From Periconia sp. R9002 (Eukaryota > Ascomycota > Dothideomycetes > Pleosporales > Periconiaceae): a stretch of 64,000 nt of DNA. The translations under genes were made by a program, and so were the position numbers. The DNA lies in NCBI GenBank assembly GCA_023627715.1, contig JAMAHW010000001.1, forward strand, positions 1,116,001-1,180,000, read 5' to 3'. Positions 21,423-33,645 of the stretch are shown piece by piece. The notes under the pieces are model-generated. The model saw only the letters and a list, made by a program, of their open reading frames with translations. It searched no databases and had not been told where the DNA came from. Positions within the stretch are counted from its first letter, which is position 1. Each line of letters opens with the position of its first letter.

Positions 21423-21444
21423 TCACGTGAAGGATTACGTGATC
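21423..21444. promoter_or_regulatory. E-box in an inverted repeat upstream of the acidic-protein gene
   Basis: GATCACGT (21421-21428) and ACGTGATC (21437-21444) form a perfect inverted repeat with an 8-bp spacer. The left arm contains TCACGTGA (21423-21430), the binding core of Cbf1-like bHLH proteins, about 118 bp before the ATG at 21305. Confidence 0.5.
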
Positions 21445-22861
21445 CATTCCAACCACGTCACTGTGCACATGTTTCTGCACGCAGCAGCGGGTAGGCGAGT
21501 CATTCTGGAGAAGTGTTTGGATTCTGGAATGTGTGAAGGACGGCATGAAGTGGGACCTGCAACGTTTCTAATGGCCAACCGTGGTTCATGCTCTTGAGGT
21601 CGGTCGACCTGTACGGTATGGCCTCCAGTCCTTGTGCCTGTTGGTAAGGCTGTACTTGGGGGACTAACTATATGTGGGATTGGACCGCGTCCGCGTCTCA
21701 AGGGTTCAAAAAGGGTCAGGGCCCTAAAATTGCGTTTTGTTTTAGTCAGCCGGCTGGCTTGGTTTGGTACACGCATAATTTACGGTAAGCGGGCAGAATA
21801 CACGAATCGTAGCCATGATTGTTTACATGTACCTCTCTTGTTGTGATTTGTCTCACGCGATGCATCATGGGCGTGTGTCGAGTATCCAAGTGTGTCTGGG
21901 TGGCAGCTGTCATTTCTGCTTTGCCGGTAACGCAGCCACGCCTGCCCAAGTATGGATGGATTGATGCCATCAATGGCATTAATCCGCTCAAAACTTAATT
22001 GCAATGTGTACTTACTTCTGATAGGTATTAACCTCGCATTTTCCGTTGGCGCGCCATGCCCGTATGTATCTAGCAACTTGTACTCACTCGATCGAGTCTC
22101 CGCATCGCCAAAGATGCGAACCATCCCGACTCAGAGATCAACAAATAAGTACAATACCTCTCACCTTGTTTGCTTTACCGCCCCTCTGCGTCTCTCTCTC
22201 TCTCTTTCTCGCCGTCTCGAGCAGAATCAATCTTGGTGCGCTCGTCGCAGCGCCGGATCTGCATAAATTAGCAGCAGGCGGCCCGTTGCATGCTCATTAG
22301 CCTTAGCGCGCGCTGGTGGTCCCAGACTACTACCTAGCTACAGTACATTACATTACCTTACCTACATACATACATAACTCGTGCCCTTCTTCCTGTCCCT
22401 CTCCCTCTCTCCCCCTCCCCACAGCCATCAACCCTAAAGACCACTGTTCCATCCTTGTCAGGCGTCGGGTTTCTTCTCGTCTCTCTGCGCTTCTCTTTCC
22501 TTGTTTCCTCTTCCCTTTTCCTTGCGCCTTCGAGTCCAGCTTCGTTCGAGTCGCCCGTCTGCGCCGCGTGCCGTCCGTTGCTTTCACCGTGCCAAGATAA
22601 CCTCCAGCGGTTTCCATTTTGTTCGCTACTGCCACTCGTCAAGCGCTGCTCCTTCCTCCCCACTTCACCTCCATCACCTCCATCACCTTCACCCAACTCC
22701 ACCAACCTCACCTCCGTGCGCCAACCTCCCTCTCCTCTTACCTTCCGGTCCTTGATCTATTGAGCTTGTCCGGTTAATTTTTCGACCCGCGCCTCCCTCC
22801 ATTTTTTTCCCCACCACACTCCCTTGCGACCTCTATTCTCCCCGTCTTCATTGGCATCGCA
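21445..22861. other. Intergenic stretch and long pyrimidine-rich leader of the RRM gene
   Basis: No gene seen. From about 22180 to 22860 the plus strand is dominated by C and T (CTCTCTCTCTCTTTCTC and similar), as in the long leaders of highly expressed fungal RNA-binding protein genes. Confidence 0.55.
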
Positions 22862-24629
22862 ATGGCCGATTCTGCGACCTCTGGGGCCGCTATGCCTCCC
22901 CCCTCTGCCTCGGCCGGCGCGCCTGGTTACGATGGCGGCAACCAAGGCCAACAGCAACACCAGATGCCCCCGCCGCTTGCGCCCGTCATCATCCCCCAGA
23001 ACAATAACCCCATCCCCACGGCCATCAGCTCCCCGATGAGCGCCAACGTTATGTCGCCTACTAGCGGTGGTCCTGGCTATGTGCCCCGTCGCGCCGCCCC
23101 CGAACCCAACAAAAGGGCTTTGTACGTGGGAGGGTTGGACCCTCGCGTCACCGAGGATGTCCTAAGGCAGATCTTCGAGACGACGGGCCATGTGCAAAGC
23201 GTCAAAATCATTCCTGACAAGAATGTGGGTGAAAGTGTAATTTCTCTCAATTTCCCGAAAGCACTTTTTTTTGTCATGCACTGTGCAGCCTCGTCTGGCT
23301 TACCCCTCAGATCCAGCCCCATCGTCACTACCAACACCCCCTGCTCTGTGAACTTTACACTGACCATGATTACAGTTCAACTCCAAAGGTTTTAACTATG
23401 GATTTGTCGAGTTCGATGACCCTGGCGCTGCTGACCGTGCTATGAACACCCTCAACGGCCGTCGCGTGCACAACAATGTAGGTACCTCCGTTACACATGG
23501 AGATCAAGGGCACATCACTAATGCGCGCTAGGAAATCCGTGTCAACTGGGCTTACCAAGCCAACACTACGGCCAAGGAAGACACTTCTGGACACTTCCAC
23601 ATTTTCGTCGGTGACTTGTCCAACGAGGTCAACGATGAAGTGCTTCTCCAGGCTTTCTCCACCTTTGGCGTTGTGTCTGAAGCGCGCGTCATGTGGGACA
23701 TGAAGACTGGCCGGTCCCGCGGGTATGGTTTCGTTGCTTTCCGCGATCGTGCCGACGCCGAGCGAGCCCTCAGCTCCATGGACGGTGAATGGCTTGGTTC
23801 GCGTGCCATTCGCTGCAATTGGGCTAACCAGAAGGGTCAACCTTCTATTTCTCAGCAGCAGGCCATGGCCTCCATGGGCATGACCCCAACTACCCCCTTT
23901 GGACACCATCACTTCCCTACTCACGGTGTCCAGAGCTATGAAATGGTCGTGCAGCAGACCCCTCAATGGCAGACTACTTGCTATGTCGGCAACCTCACTC
24001 CTTACACTGCACAGTCAGATTTAGTGCCACTTTTCCAGAACTTTGGATTCGTTACCGAGACTCGCTTCCAGTCCGACCGTGGGTTCGCTTTCATTAAGAT
24101 GGACACGCACGAGAATGCCGCCATGGCCATTTGCCAACTCAATGGCTACAACGTCAATGGCCGGCCTCTTAAGTGCAGCGTAGGTTGACCTTCTCCCTTT
24201 CATTTCTCTTCTTCTCGCTCACATGTAGGTTAGTGGGGCAAAGACCGTCCGCCCACCGGCCAGTTTGAAGGCTATTCGCCTGCGGCTGCGCCCAACTCTG
24301 CTTTCCCGCAGACTCCAAGCACGTACTTTCCGCAATACAACGCGGGACCAGGGGGCCCCATGTCACCCCAAGGTGAGCGGCACCGGAGGAAGCTACGATA
24401 TCGAAATTCACACTCTAATGCACGGGCAGGTCCTAGCCCTGGCGGACAGCCCTTCGCCCAAAACCAGCAGGGCTTCGGCGGCCCTGGCATGGCTCAGCCC
24501 TACCAGCAGATGCCTCAGAGCGCTGGCGGGTACGGCCGCGGTCAACAACCCCAGCAGCAATGGGGTGGTCAGCCTACCCAAGGCACCTTCAACGGCCAGA
24601 ACGGTTTCCAGGGCGGTTTCCAGGGCTAA
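22862..24629 (+). CDS. PUB1: Three-RRM RNA-binding protein, PUB1/TIA-1 type
   Basis: Five exons: 22862-23224, 23376-23477, 23532-24179, 24234-24372 and 24430-24629, giving 483 residues. RRM1 starts at 87 (LYVGGL; RNP1-like NYGFVEF), RRM2 at about 178 (HIFVGDL; RGYGFVAF) and RRM3 at about 305 (CYVGNL; RGFAFIKM). The N-terminus is Gln/Pro/Gly-rich and the C-terminus is Gln/Gly/Asn-rich, prion-like sequence of the kind that assembles into stress granules. This order and spacing match yeast Pub1 and animal TIA-1/TIAR, which bind U-rich and poly(A) mRNA and affect mRNA stability and splicing. The first intron interrupts RRM1 at a conserved-looking site (DKN/FNSKG). Confidence 0.9.
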
Positions 24630-25836
24630 TTATATACCCCCTTCCTGCCTCGATGGCATGCCATCCAGTCTTCTCTCTCTCGTCTGCGCTGTTTCCATCT
24701 TCACGACATACCTGGTTGTCTACATTGGCGCTTTTGGATAGCACCCTTACCAACATTTCCTCTATATTGGCCTTTTTATCTGCTATCTGCTCATGTTTCA
24801 ACGAGGCTTATGTTCTGCCTTTTGTTCTTGGTTTCTATCAAAAAAACAGCTCTGTCTGGCTTAGCGAGAGGGTTCGGATGTCCGTCGCCGTAAACGGCTG
24901 GCTGCGGTTTAGGTTCTTGGTAGGGATCACTCATGTACGGTTGGTTTTTCGTGTCCGTGGTGGATGTCTTTTGCGAGCACTTTTGTTCCGGTGTCGATCT
25001 TCCTAATGAATCTCCTTGCGCGTGCATCCTGCTTGGTTAAACTGTTACGGTCATTCCTCGACCTATGTTTCTCTTCTTTCACTCACCCGGTTATCCTTCA
25101 TCCATTTGTAGCCATGTCTTGTACCTTCTTAGGTCCTTTCGTCCTATCCATCAAGAACTCTGCGTTTCTCTGTCGTGTTGTTGGCGTCTCATACCCCAAA
25201 GCTGGTTCTTAGCATCTGCTCTCTCCTCTCCTCTTTTGTTTCCTCTCCACTGCTCTGCTTACCTTGTTTCCTTGCAAAACGCACATCTATCTCGTCTTGC
25301 GATCTATTCTTCCCAAGCGATAGATGGCTGGTCAAAAGTTGTTGTACGACAAAATGATGGCTCTGTTTTCTGATAATGATGGTTTGGGAATACCCATTAA
25401 CGACGGTGCATGCATTTCAAAGATTGCATCATGATGTGTGTGTATTAAGTAGCATACAGACGGAGCTCCTACTCTGCAAAGGTAGTGAACTTTCTCCACA
25501 GTCTGATCAGAATACCTGTATTGGATTTACTGGCTCTAGACTAGAATGGATTGTTTGATGCATCTACTAGCAATTTTTCAGAGTCAATTGATACACAAAC
25601 AATGTCGTGGTGATAGACTCAACCACTTAAGCATGCCATGTTTTTCTCTGTCGCTCGATGCAGGTTGAACATTCATTCGATTATATCACGTGATCTTATC
25701 GGACGCGCCAATAAGTCGCGTCGCCCGAACGAACGCATCCACCAAAATACGTCCCCGCAACTACTGGAAGGCGTGCCACTCTTTAACTACAAAACTCGTT
25801 TCTATTTTTCAACAAGCAGCAGTCCTATTTCACTGT
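24630..25836. other. 3' region of the RRM gene and promoter of PIF1
   Basis: A CT-rich stretch with no convincing gene; the first part is probably a long 3' UTR. TCACGTGA at 25686-25693 lies about 145 bp before the PIF1 ATG and matches the E-box upstream of the acidic-protein gene. Confidence 0.55.
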
Positions 25837-28454
25837 ATGCCCGGCGCGCTCTCCCGAATAAGCGCGTCGCTGAGATTTCGTGCTGAATCGACGCTGTCGC
25901 CCCTTCTTTCCCGGACTCTACGCCAGGGTGCTTTGCCTTCCATATCCCAGTTAACACGCGGGTTGAATACACGGCCGAATAATAGACCTACGCATCTGTC
26001 AGCATCACGATTGCGCGCATACTCAGTATACACACCTATTCAGTCACAGAACTTACCTCTCCTCTCTGCAACCACGGTTATGTTCAAGCAAGCCGTGAAG
26101 AAACACTCGACCGCCGCGCCAGCCGCCCCTACCTCACCGCCCTCTACGAAACAGCAGTCTCTCACCAGTTCTTTCACGCGCCCACATACTGCTGCAAGCT
26201 GTCGCACCAACAATACAATCGGTACGCGTCCGCTGTCAACACTTTCAGGCAATGCTGCTAGAGGTCATGCAGATGCACACACTCGGAGGATGCCTGGACA
26301 AAATCAAGGGATTAAGAGGACATCAAGTGGCTTAGCGAAAGTATTGAGCTCACAAGAGGATTCGTTTGATTATCCCTCCATGAACACGTTGGATTGGGAG
26401 AACGAGACCCCCGCAGCGCCGAGTGCCCAAAGCAATACCCTACCTCACAACCCCGTATTCTCCAACGAGAGCGACTACGGCAGCGACATAGATCTCGATG
26501 TGGAGGATCCGGCCACTAAGACTACTGTGAAAGCCTCACAACCTGTGACCAACAGCAGCCAGCCGGTCCCTTGGTCATCTTCCCCGCCTGAGCATTTTCA
26601 GCCACCCGCAAAGGCCCAAAAGTTTATACCGGAGAAGACAAAGAGGCGAACATTGCCATGGCTACAACATCAAAGCCAAGCTGTAGAGGAACCGGAAAAG
26701 GAACCAGAAACCTCGAGGCCACGGAAACGAAGATCAACAGAGCCCCCGGCCAATGCCCAAGCGACACCAGCTCCTAAGAAAGGAAAGCCCGAGTATGCGT
26801 GGCTGGCTACACAGAGCGCTATAAAGGAGCAGCAGAAAAATCTTCGTGAAGCAAACAAGATGGCCATGAAAGTCAACCAAGCCACCGATGAGACGAAAGC
26901 AGCGGCTATTGCAAAGAAAAAATCAGGACACGTACATAAAATATTTTTGAGTGAGGAACAGCAACGTGTTCTCAACCTCGTCACAGAACACAAAAAGAGT
27001 GTCTTCTTCACGGGTTCTGCAGGTATGTCTACCATACGAATTTGATCCAGCAGTTCAATGGTAACAAATGACTTTTAGGTACCGGAAAATCGGTTCTTTT
27101 ACGTGAGATCATCGTGGGCTTGCGGAAGAAGTACATTCGCGAACCTGATCGGGTGGCCGTCACGGCATCTACCGGTCTGGCCGCATGTAACATCGGGGGT
27201 GTGACCTTGCACAGCTTTGCTGGTATCGGTTTGGGGAAAGAGCCGGCAGAAGACCTCGTGAAAAAGATTCGACGAAATGCAAAGGCGAAACAGAGGTGGA
27301 TGCGCACTAAGGTGTTGATCGTTGACGAAGTATCCATGGTGGATGGTGAGCTGTTCGACAAGCTGGAACAAATCGCTCGAACGATCCGAAACAATGGCAG
27401 GCCCTTTGGCGGAATACAGCTCATCATTACTGGTGACTTCTTCCAACTCCCCCCGGTTCCCGAGCAAGGACGCGTTGCAAAGTTCGCATTCGATGCTGGC
27501 ACATGGACAACTTCGATTGAGCATACTATTGGCCTCCACCATGTTTTCCGTCAAAAAGATCCCGAATTCGCAAACATGTTGAACGAGATGCGCGAGGGAC
27601 GACTTACGCAGGACTCCATCAACAAGTGGCGATCACTGAATCGTCCACTTGAGGATACTGACGATAATATCGAGGCTACGGAACTATTCCCCACCCGGCA
27701 GGAAGTAGACCGCGCCAACCAGCTCCGAATGAACCAGTTGTCAGGTCAAGTCTACTCTTTTGATTCTCGAGACGGAGGTTCCATCAGCAACAAAGAGCAA
27801 CGCGACCGGCTCCTCCAGTCCTGCATGGTTCCCGAAACCATCCATCTCAAGAAAGGTGCCCAGGTCATGCTCGTCAAGAACATGGACGACACCCTGGTCA
27901 ACGGTTCCCTCGGCAAAGTCTTCGGCTTCATGACGGAACAGCAGTTTAACTACTACAAAGACCACGAAGACGCATTTCTTGAAGGCGGCGGCAATAACCA
28001 AGCCATGCTCAAAGAACAAACCCTTGGTCTTACAACTCAACAACTCTACCCCGTTGTCCGCTTCGCCATCGCCGACGGCACAACCCGTGACATATTCCTC
28101 AAACGCGAATCCTGGAAAATTGAACTCCCCAACGGTGAAGTACAAGCCTCACGCGACCAGATCCCCCTCATCCTTGCGTGGGCTCTCTCCATCCACAAGG
28201 CCCAAGGTCAAACGCTGGAACGCGTCCGCGTCGACCTGGGTAAAGTCTTCGAAAAGGGCCAGGCGTATGTTGCGCTCTCCCGTGCCACGAGCATGGCGGG
28301 GTTACAGGTTATGCGGTTTGATCCGCGCAAGATCATGGCTCACGAGAAAGTCAGAGCGTTTTATGCAGGCCTGAGTCGTGCTGAGCATATTCAGGAGGAG
28401 GAAGGGGATAGCACGGTTCTGGGCAAGATGATGAAGGCCAAGGCGAAGCCGTAG
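25837..28454 (+). CDS. PIF1: PIF1-family 5'-3' DNA helicase
   Basis: Exons 25837-27022 and 27079-28454 give 853 residues. The 56-bp intron lies inside the Walker A motif (GSAG/TGKS, K399). Other helicase motifs: Walker [11 protein letters not shown] (D478, E479), GDFFQLPPV, the remote PTR-like [22 protein letters not shown] and [10 protein letters not shown]. The first ATG gives an N-terminus rich in Arg, Ser and Leu and free of acidic residues at first ([16 protein letters not shown]), a mitochondrial targeting sequence. A second in-frame ATG at 26080 (M82, [10 protein letters not shown]) would give the nuclear form, as in yeast Pif1. The family resolves G-quadruplexes and limits telomerase. 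The region from 82 to 340 is disordered. Confidence 0.95.
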
Positions 28455-28934
28455 GTGAGTTCTCGATCGTGGGACGAAGTGTTGGAGGCTTTCCTTTTTC
28501 TCTTGTGTTGTTTTCTCTATTCTCTGTTCTCTGTTGGCATAGCGAGGGGTCTGCGGCGATGGGGTGTAGCGTTTTGGATGTATCGCCTCTCCATACATTA
28601 CTCGCAAATCAAAGATATCCAGGGCGGTGGCAGGAGAGCGAAGAGGAATCGAGGGAAAGAATAAGGTTTCTTCCATCAATGCATTGTTGTACAATGAATG
28701 GGCAATGCACACGACCGAACGAACGATTATTCTCCGCTCGTTTTTTGGTCGAGTTGTGTACGTACGTGAATGAAAAGTAGCTTAATACTGAGAAAGTCAA
28801 ACCTCTTTCCTGTCCTTGTCGCGGAGGTGTGAAGGACGGACCGAATATCAGTCGGGTGATCGGCAGCTCCACACGACATCCCGCTTCCCCGCGTACATCT
28901 TCTCGTCCCTTAGTATTCTAACTACCACCTATAC
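28455..28934. other. Intergenic between PIF1 and the FAD monooxygenase
   Basis: 480 bp in tandem orientation; no gene. The last 150 bp is probably the monooxygenase promoter. Confidence 0.5.
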
Positions 28935-30340
28935 ATGGCAATGAAGATAATCATCGTCGGTGCAGGTATCGCAGGTTTATCGACCGCAATCGCTTTAGCC
29001 CACTCGGCCACAAAACACTCCATCATCCTCCTCGAATCAGCCTCGAAATTAGCAGAAGTCGGAGCTGGAGTGCAGCTCACTGCAGTCGCGACACGGCAGT
29101 TCATTCACTGGGGGCTGGGACCGGATCTTCTCTCCGTGGCAGCAGTTCCTACATGCTGGAACCTGCGCCGTGGGTCCGACGGCTCCATCTTGAACCGCGT
29201 GCCGCTCAAGGAGCTGGAACCAACGTATGGAGGCCCCTACGTCGTCATTCATCGTGCCGATTTGCATGCGATATTGCATCGGCATGCTGTGGGAAAGGGA
29301 GCCAGGGTCGAATTGAACTCGAGGGTTGTGGGGTACGGTGTCGAAGAAGGGTGGGTTTTGCTGGAGAATGGCGTTAGAATGCAAGCGGATCTCGTCGTGG
29401 CTTGCGATGGGATTAATTCCATGGCTCGAGCGCATTTACTGAGATATCTAGGTGAGAAAGATGTCGATGCCGTTCAGCCTACAGGATGGGCGGCATACCG
29501 AGCCATGGTCAATGTAGACGACGTGAAATGCGATCCGTTGATTGCTGAGATAGTAGCCGAACACAACGGGAACTGTTGGTCTGGTCCCAACCACCACCAC
29601 ACACACACTCACCTAGAAACAAATAACTGATATATACAACCAGGGCCGATGCCGACAAATCTCTGATGAGCTACATGGTTCGCAATTCCGGGAAACTCAA
29701 CCTGGTCTTCTCCCATCGCGATACCATCGACACGTCCAACTGGACGCAAGACCAGTACCTCCTCGAACTCCAACACCTCTCAAAAGAAATGGACCCCCGC
29801 GTCCACCGCCTCATCACCCTCATCACCACACCCATCACAAACTGGCCCGTCTACGCCGTCCGCACACTCCCCACGTGGACCTCTCCATCCGGCCGGTTCG
29901 TCCTCATCGGCGACGCGGCGCACGCCATGGCTTTTTACCTCTCCATGGGCGTGTCCATGGCCGTGGAAGATGCGGCCGCACTCGCTACTATACTCGAGAA
30001 ATACGTAGCTTCTCCTCAGGCTATACCGCTCGCCTCCGCTATGTCGCTGTTCGTCGAGGTGCGCAAACCCCGTGCTGAGCGCATTCGCGACGCGAGCTTG
30101 CATGCTGGGGATATGCTGCATTTGCCTCCCGGACCGGATAGGGATGGTAGAGATGCGGCGGCGATGCGGGATGGTTTGGGAGGTGAGGGTGAGGAAGAAG
30201 GGGATTGTTTGGTTGAGGGGAAAAGTTATGGGATTGCGGATCGGGCGGTGAGGGATATATGCTATGGGTATGATGTTACTGTGGATATTGAGGAGCGTGG
30301 GAAGGAAGTTTTGGATTCTGCTTTGAGAGGTTTTGGCTGA
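28935..30340 (+). CDS. FAD-dependent monooxygenase, salicylate-hydroxylase-like
   Basis: Exons 28935-29578 and 29644-30340 give 446 residues. The intron uses a weak GTCTGG donor; the join NGNCW-ADADKSLMSYMV keeps the frame. The dinucleotide-binding motif is at the N-terminus (IVGAGIAGLS; G9, G11, G14), the second FAD motif is ADLVVACDGINSMAR, and the GD motif is VLIGDAAHAMAFYLSMG (D305). Flavin group A monooxygenases of this type hydroxylate phenolic acids or tailor polyketides and meroterpenoids. An ER signal or membrane anchor is not evident. It lies next to a Zn2Cys6 regulator, an aldo-keto reductase and a hydrolase. Confidence 0.9.
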
Positions 30341-30776
30341 GCGGATAGTTGGAGTTGATACCTAGAATGTCAACTTGGAGTTGGGACAACAGTCATGTCG
30401 GGTTTTGGTCTTTCTGAATACGACTTTAGTATTTCTAGTTTCTGCAAAGCAGTGACAATGTCTACAGGAAACACACACCAATGTCACTGCCAATGTTGAA
30501 AGACGGCTCTGCTGAACAGTGCATATTCTTACCAATGGAGCTGTAGTAGTGATATATTTACACACTTGCTGAAATCTACTAGAGCCAGCCAGGCCAGAAT
30601 TATTTACGAGATAGGCAACGTGGGGACCAAAACTATTAGTATGTATTACAAAATATCTTACACCGCTCTTCCCGCTCTTTAGCTTATCCGTCAGCAATGC
30701 AATTTACTCATATTTCAAATCAAACCCTCCAACATCAGTTTGAAAACAAAAACCTCATTTCTTTAGCTTTCTTGCC
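30341..30776. other. Intergenic, promoter of the Zn2Cys6 gene
   Basis: 436 bp with no supported gene. Confidence 0.5.
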
Positions 30777-32361
30777 ATGGTGGGAGTACCCAGAAGCAAA
30801 GGCTGCGCAACGTGTCGGAAACGCAGCGTCAAGGTAGCGCCCCCACCTCCGCGATACTACTAACGGTACGCTAATCAATGATCGCAGTGCGACGAGCTAC
30901 GTCCAAGCTGTTCGCAATGCAGACGCGGCGGCCGAAACTGCCCAGGCTACGAAAGACCTCTAAAATTCGTAGATGAGAGACCAACACTGCAGAGAAAATG
31001 TGAACCACCGCAAAAGATCGATTCACCCCCATCATTTCAAGTCATGCAAAACATCTACAACACGCAACATCGCACGCAAATGGTCACCACCTTCATCGAG
31101 GATTTGTTCCCGCTTGAGCAAGGCCGCAGACAGTACTCTTTTATCGGCGGATGGCTATGGCTTGTGCCGTCGGTGCTGCAACTAAGGGGCTCGCTCGATC
31201 TTGCCGCTGAAGCTATCGCTCTGGGATATTTTGGAAAAAAGTCCGCGTCGAAACATATGCTTGTGCAGAGTTACGCGATATACTCTAAAGCACTTCGCTG
31301 TCTGTTGTTGGATTTACAGCATAAGGAGCATAAGTTCGCGTCTGAGACACTTTGCGCTGCGCTTCTGCTTGTTCACTACGAGGTTTGTTTTTACAGGAGG
31401 GTATTTTAGGTCGCCGGGTTGATAATGATATACAGAGATTCATGTCAGCGAAGGAACCTTCTTGGCTTAAACATACGAGCGGTATTCGTAATATTATTCA
31501 AATGAGAGGCCCCGCAAGGCATCGCTCTGGAATCGATCATGCTATTCTTATGGCATCGAAAAGTTATATGGTATGGGTTTCTTACACGCCCTGCTTCCTT
31601 GAATTCTGAAAATGGCACAAGCGAGCATCCTCTCGTCTGCAGTGCGACCTGCTTGACCATGGTCTTTCGGAATCTTGCTAATCTTCTCGCAGATAGCCGA
31701 ATCACTCATCCACGAAGAGGCATGCTTTCTAGATGAACCTGAGTGGAAAAGCATACAGATGATAGGTGATTTCTCCCCGTTGATTCCACCCAGTTATATG
31801 CTCTTCCACGAAGGCATGGGCTACTTTGCAAGTATTCCGGGATTACTTCAATCCGTAAAGTTTATGAAAACGCAAGAAGCGGGAGCTACACTCTCCCAAT
31901 TACATACAAAAGCTAGTCGAATACGCCTGGAAATGATGGAATGGTACGATCGATTGCAAAGCGTATACGAGAAACCGCCTCGAACGCTTTCAACGCCAGA
32001 TAAAAGTTACCGCGACCTCGAGGGAGGGTACACTTTCCACGACCCTATGACTGCAGCCTTCATGGTTAATTACTCCGCGTATTTGATTCTACTTAATCGG
32101 ACTTTGGATCTTCTGGAACATACTTCATTGTATTCCGAGAAAGACGCGATACTGGCGAGAGATATCGGAATGGCTGCCCCGTATTGCTCCAGAACAGGCT
32201 TCTGTGGGGCACAAGCCATGACCTTGACATTACCAGTTGCACTGATGGCGGCTTCGGAATCAGACATCGGATGGATAAACGAATGCATACGTCTTTTCAC
32301 CGATCTGGGACATACTTTGGTACTGCGTTGTACTGCGTTCGACGATTTAAAACAGGCGTAG
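30777..32361 (+). CDS. Zn2Cys6 fungal transcription factor
   Basis: Four exons: 30777-30833, 30888-31382, 31436-31570 and 31693-32361, giving 451 residues. The binuclear zinc cluster is complete: C10, C13, C20, C27, C30 and C37, with the first intron directly before C20. The intron at 31383-31435 (GTTTGT..ACAG, 53 bp) is required to join LLLVHYE to RFMSAKEPSWLKHTSG. The rest follows the pattern of the fungal-specific transcription-factor region (Fungal_trans_2 type), with WLKHTSGIRNIIQMRGPARH as the recognisable block. Such factors usually act on neighbouring metabolic genes. It ends 28 bp from the stop of the convergent aldo-keto reductase. Confidence 0.9.
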
Positions 32362-32389
32362 AATTCAAAGGGGCTATCCTAGAGGCCGG

Positions 32390-33645
32390 CTAGTGCCCTG
32401 TCACCTTCCTCGGGACATATGAAGCCTCCAACTTCGCCACCTCGTCTTCCGAAAGCTTCACCTTCACCGCCTCCACCATCTCATCGATTCTCTCCTTGCT
32501 GTTCAATCCTACAATAGGATTCACCCCTTTCTTCAAGTTCCAAGCCGTCGAGATCATCGCCATGGAAACTCCGCGCTCTTTCGCAACCTCTTCCACAGCA
32601 TCGATGATTGCATCGTTGGCTGCGTCGCCGGGTGGAAGCAAACGCGACAACGTCTTGTCGCTCTTTTCTCGGACAGACGTATCCTTCCCACTTCCTCTAG
32701 GTCGAGCGAGCAATCCGCGTGCGTTGGGAGACCACTTGGAAAAATCCGTATCAGCCAAAATCAACAACGATAGTCATGTGTGCAGGGTACTCACCGGAAT
32801 CAACCCAACACCCGTAGCCTTACAATACGGAATCATCTCCCTCTCCTCCTCCCGATACAGCAAATTGTAGTAATTCTGCATGCTGACAAACTTATGCCAC
32901 CCATTCTTCTCGGCAATATTCTGCAGCATTTGAAACTCCCACGCAGGCATCTACACCTCAAGTCAGCCTCAACCTCAAACCTCGCCCTCCCTTCCCCAAC
33001 TCACCGAACTAGCCCCAAGATACCTCACCCACCCCCTCTCCACAACATCATTCAACGCGCGCATCACCTCCTCCCCGCCAACCTCCGGATCCATGCGATG
33101 GATCTGCAACACATCGATATACGTCCCCAACCTCCTCACGCTATTCTGCACCGCGTCGAAAATGTGCTTCCGTGACAGACCGACACGATTCACCATCTTC
33201 CCATCGTTGATGGCGGACGCGTACACATCCAGCATCGGTTCCCCGGGAACACTGGTGCCCCATCGGCACTTCGTCATGAGGACGACGTTCTCGCGGGGGA
33301 TATGGTACGTTGCGAGGGCTTTTGCGATTAGGATTTCGGAGTGCCCGTCGGAATAGAGATCCGCCTACCCATCCATTATCAACATCATCAACCAACCCAA
33401 AGCATTGAAGGTAGACTTACGGTATCCCACGTATTTATCCCAACATCATACGCGTGCTTCAGCAACGGCAGCGCGTCTTCCTCCTCGAGCACCCACTCCG
33501 CCCATTGCTTGCGTCCGTACGACATCGCGCCGAGGATCACCTTGGAGACTTTTAGACCGGATGTTCCGAGGCGTGTGTAGGACATTTGAGTTTGTGGGGG
33601 GGCTTGGAGGAGGTCGGAGAGGTAGGGGGTTTTGGGTTGGGTCAT
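32390..33645 (-). CDS. Aldo-keto reductase
   Basis: Four exons: 33645-33421, 33364-33005, 32950-32795 and 32734-32390, giving 361 residues. The frame starts at [10 protein letters not shown]; a second ATG at 33585 ([10 protein letters not shown]) aligns better with the usual family N-terminus, so the first 20 residues are uncertain. The catalytic tetrad is present: D74 and Y79 in WDTADLYSDG, K107 in LMTKCRWG and H164 in LQIHRMDPE. Other family blocks are GASSMPAWEF, the [20 protein letters not shown] strand, and the cofactor-phosphate site near [11 protein letters not shown]. It reduces aldehydes or ketones with NADPH; the substrate is unknown. It resembles the AKR9/aryl-alcohol dehydrogenase branch. 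Confidence 0.92.

Noticed and set aside
31383..31409. Apparent frameshift or 14-27 nt micro-intron in the Zn2Cys6 gene
   Set aside because: A normal 53-bp intron (31383-31435) restores the frame and the family block, so no anomaly remains.
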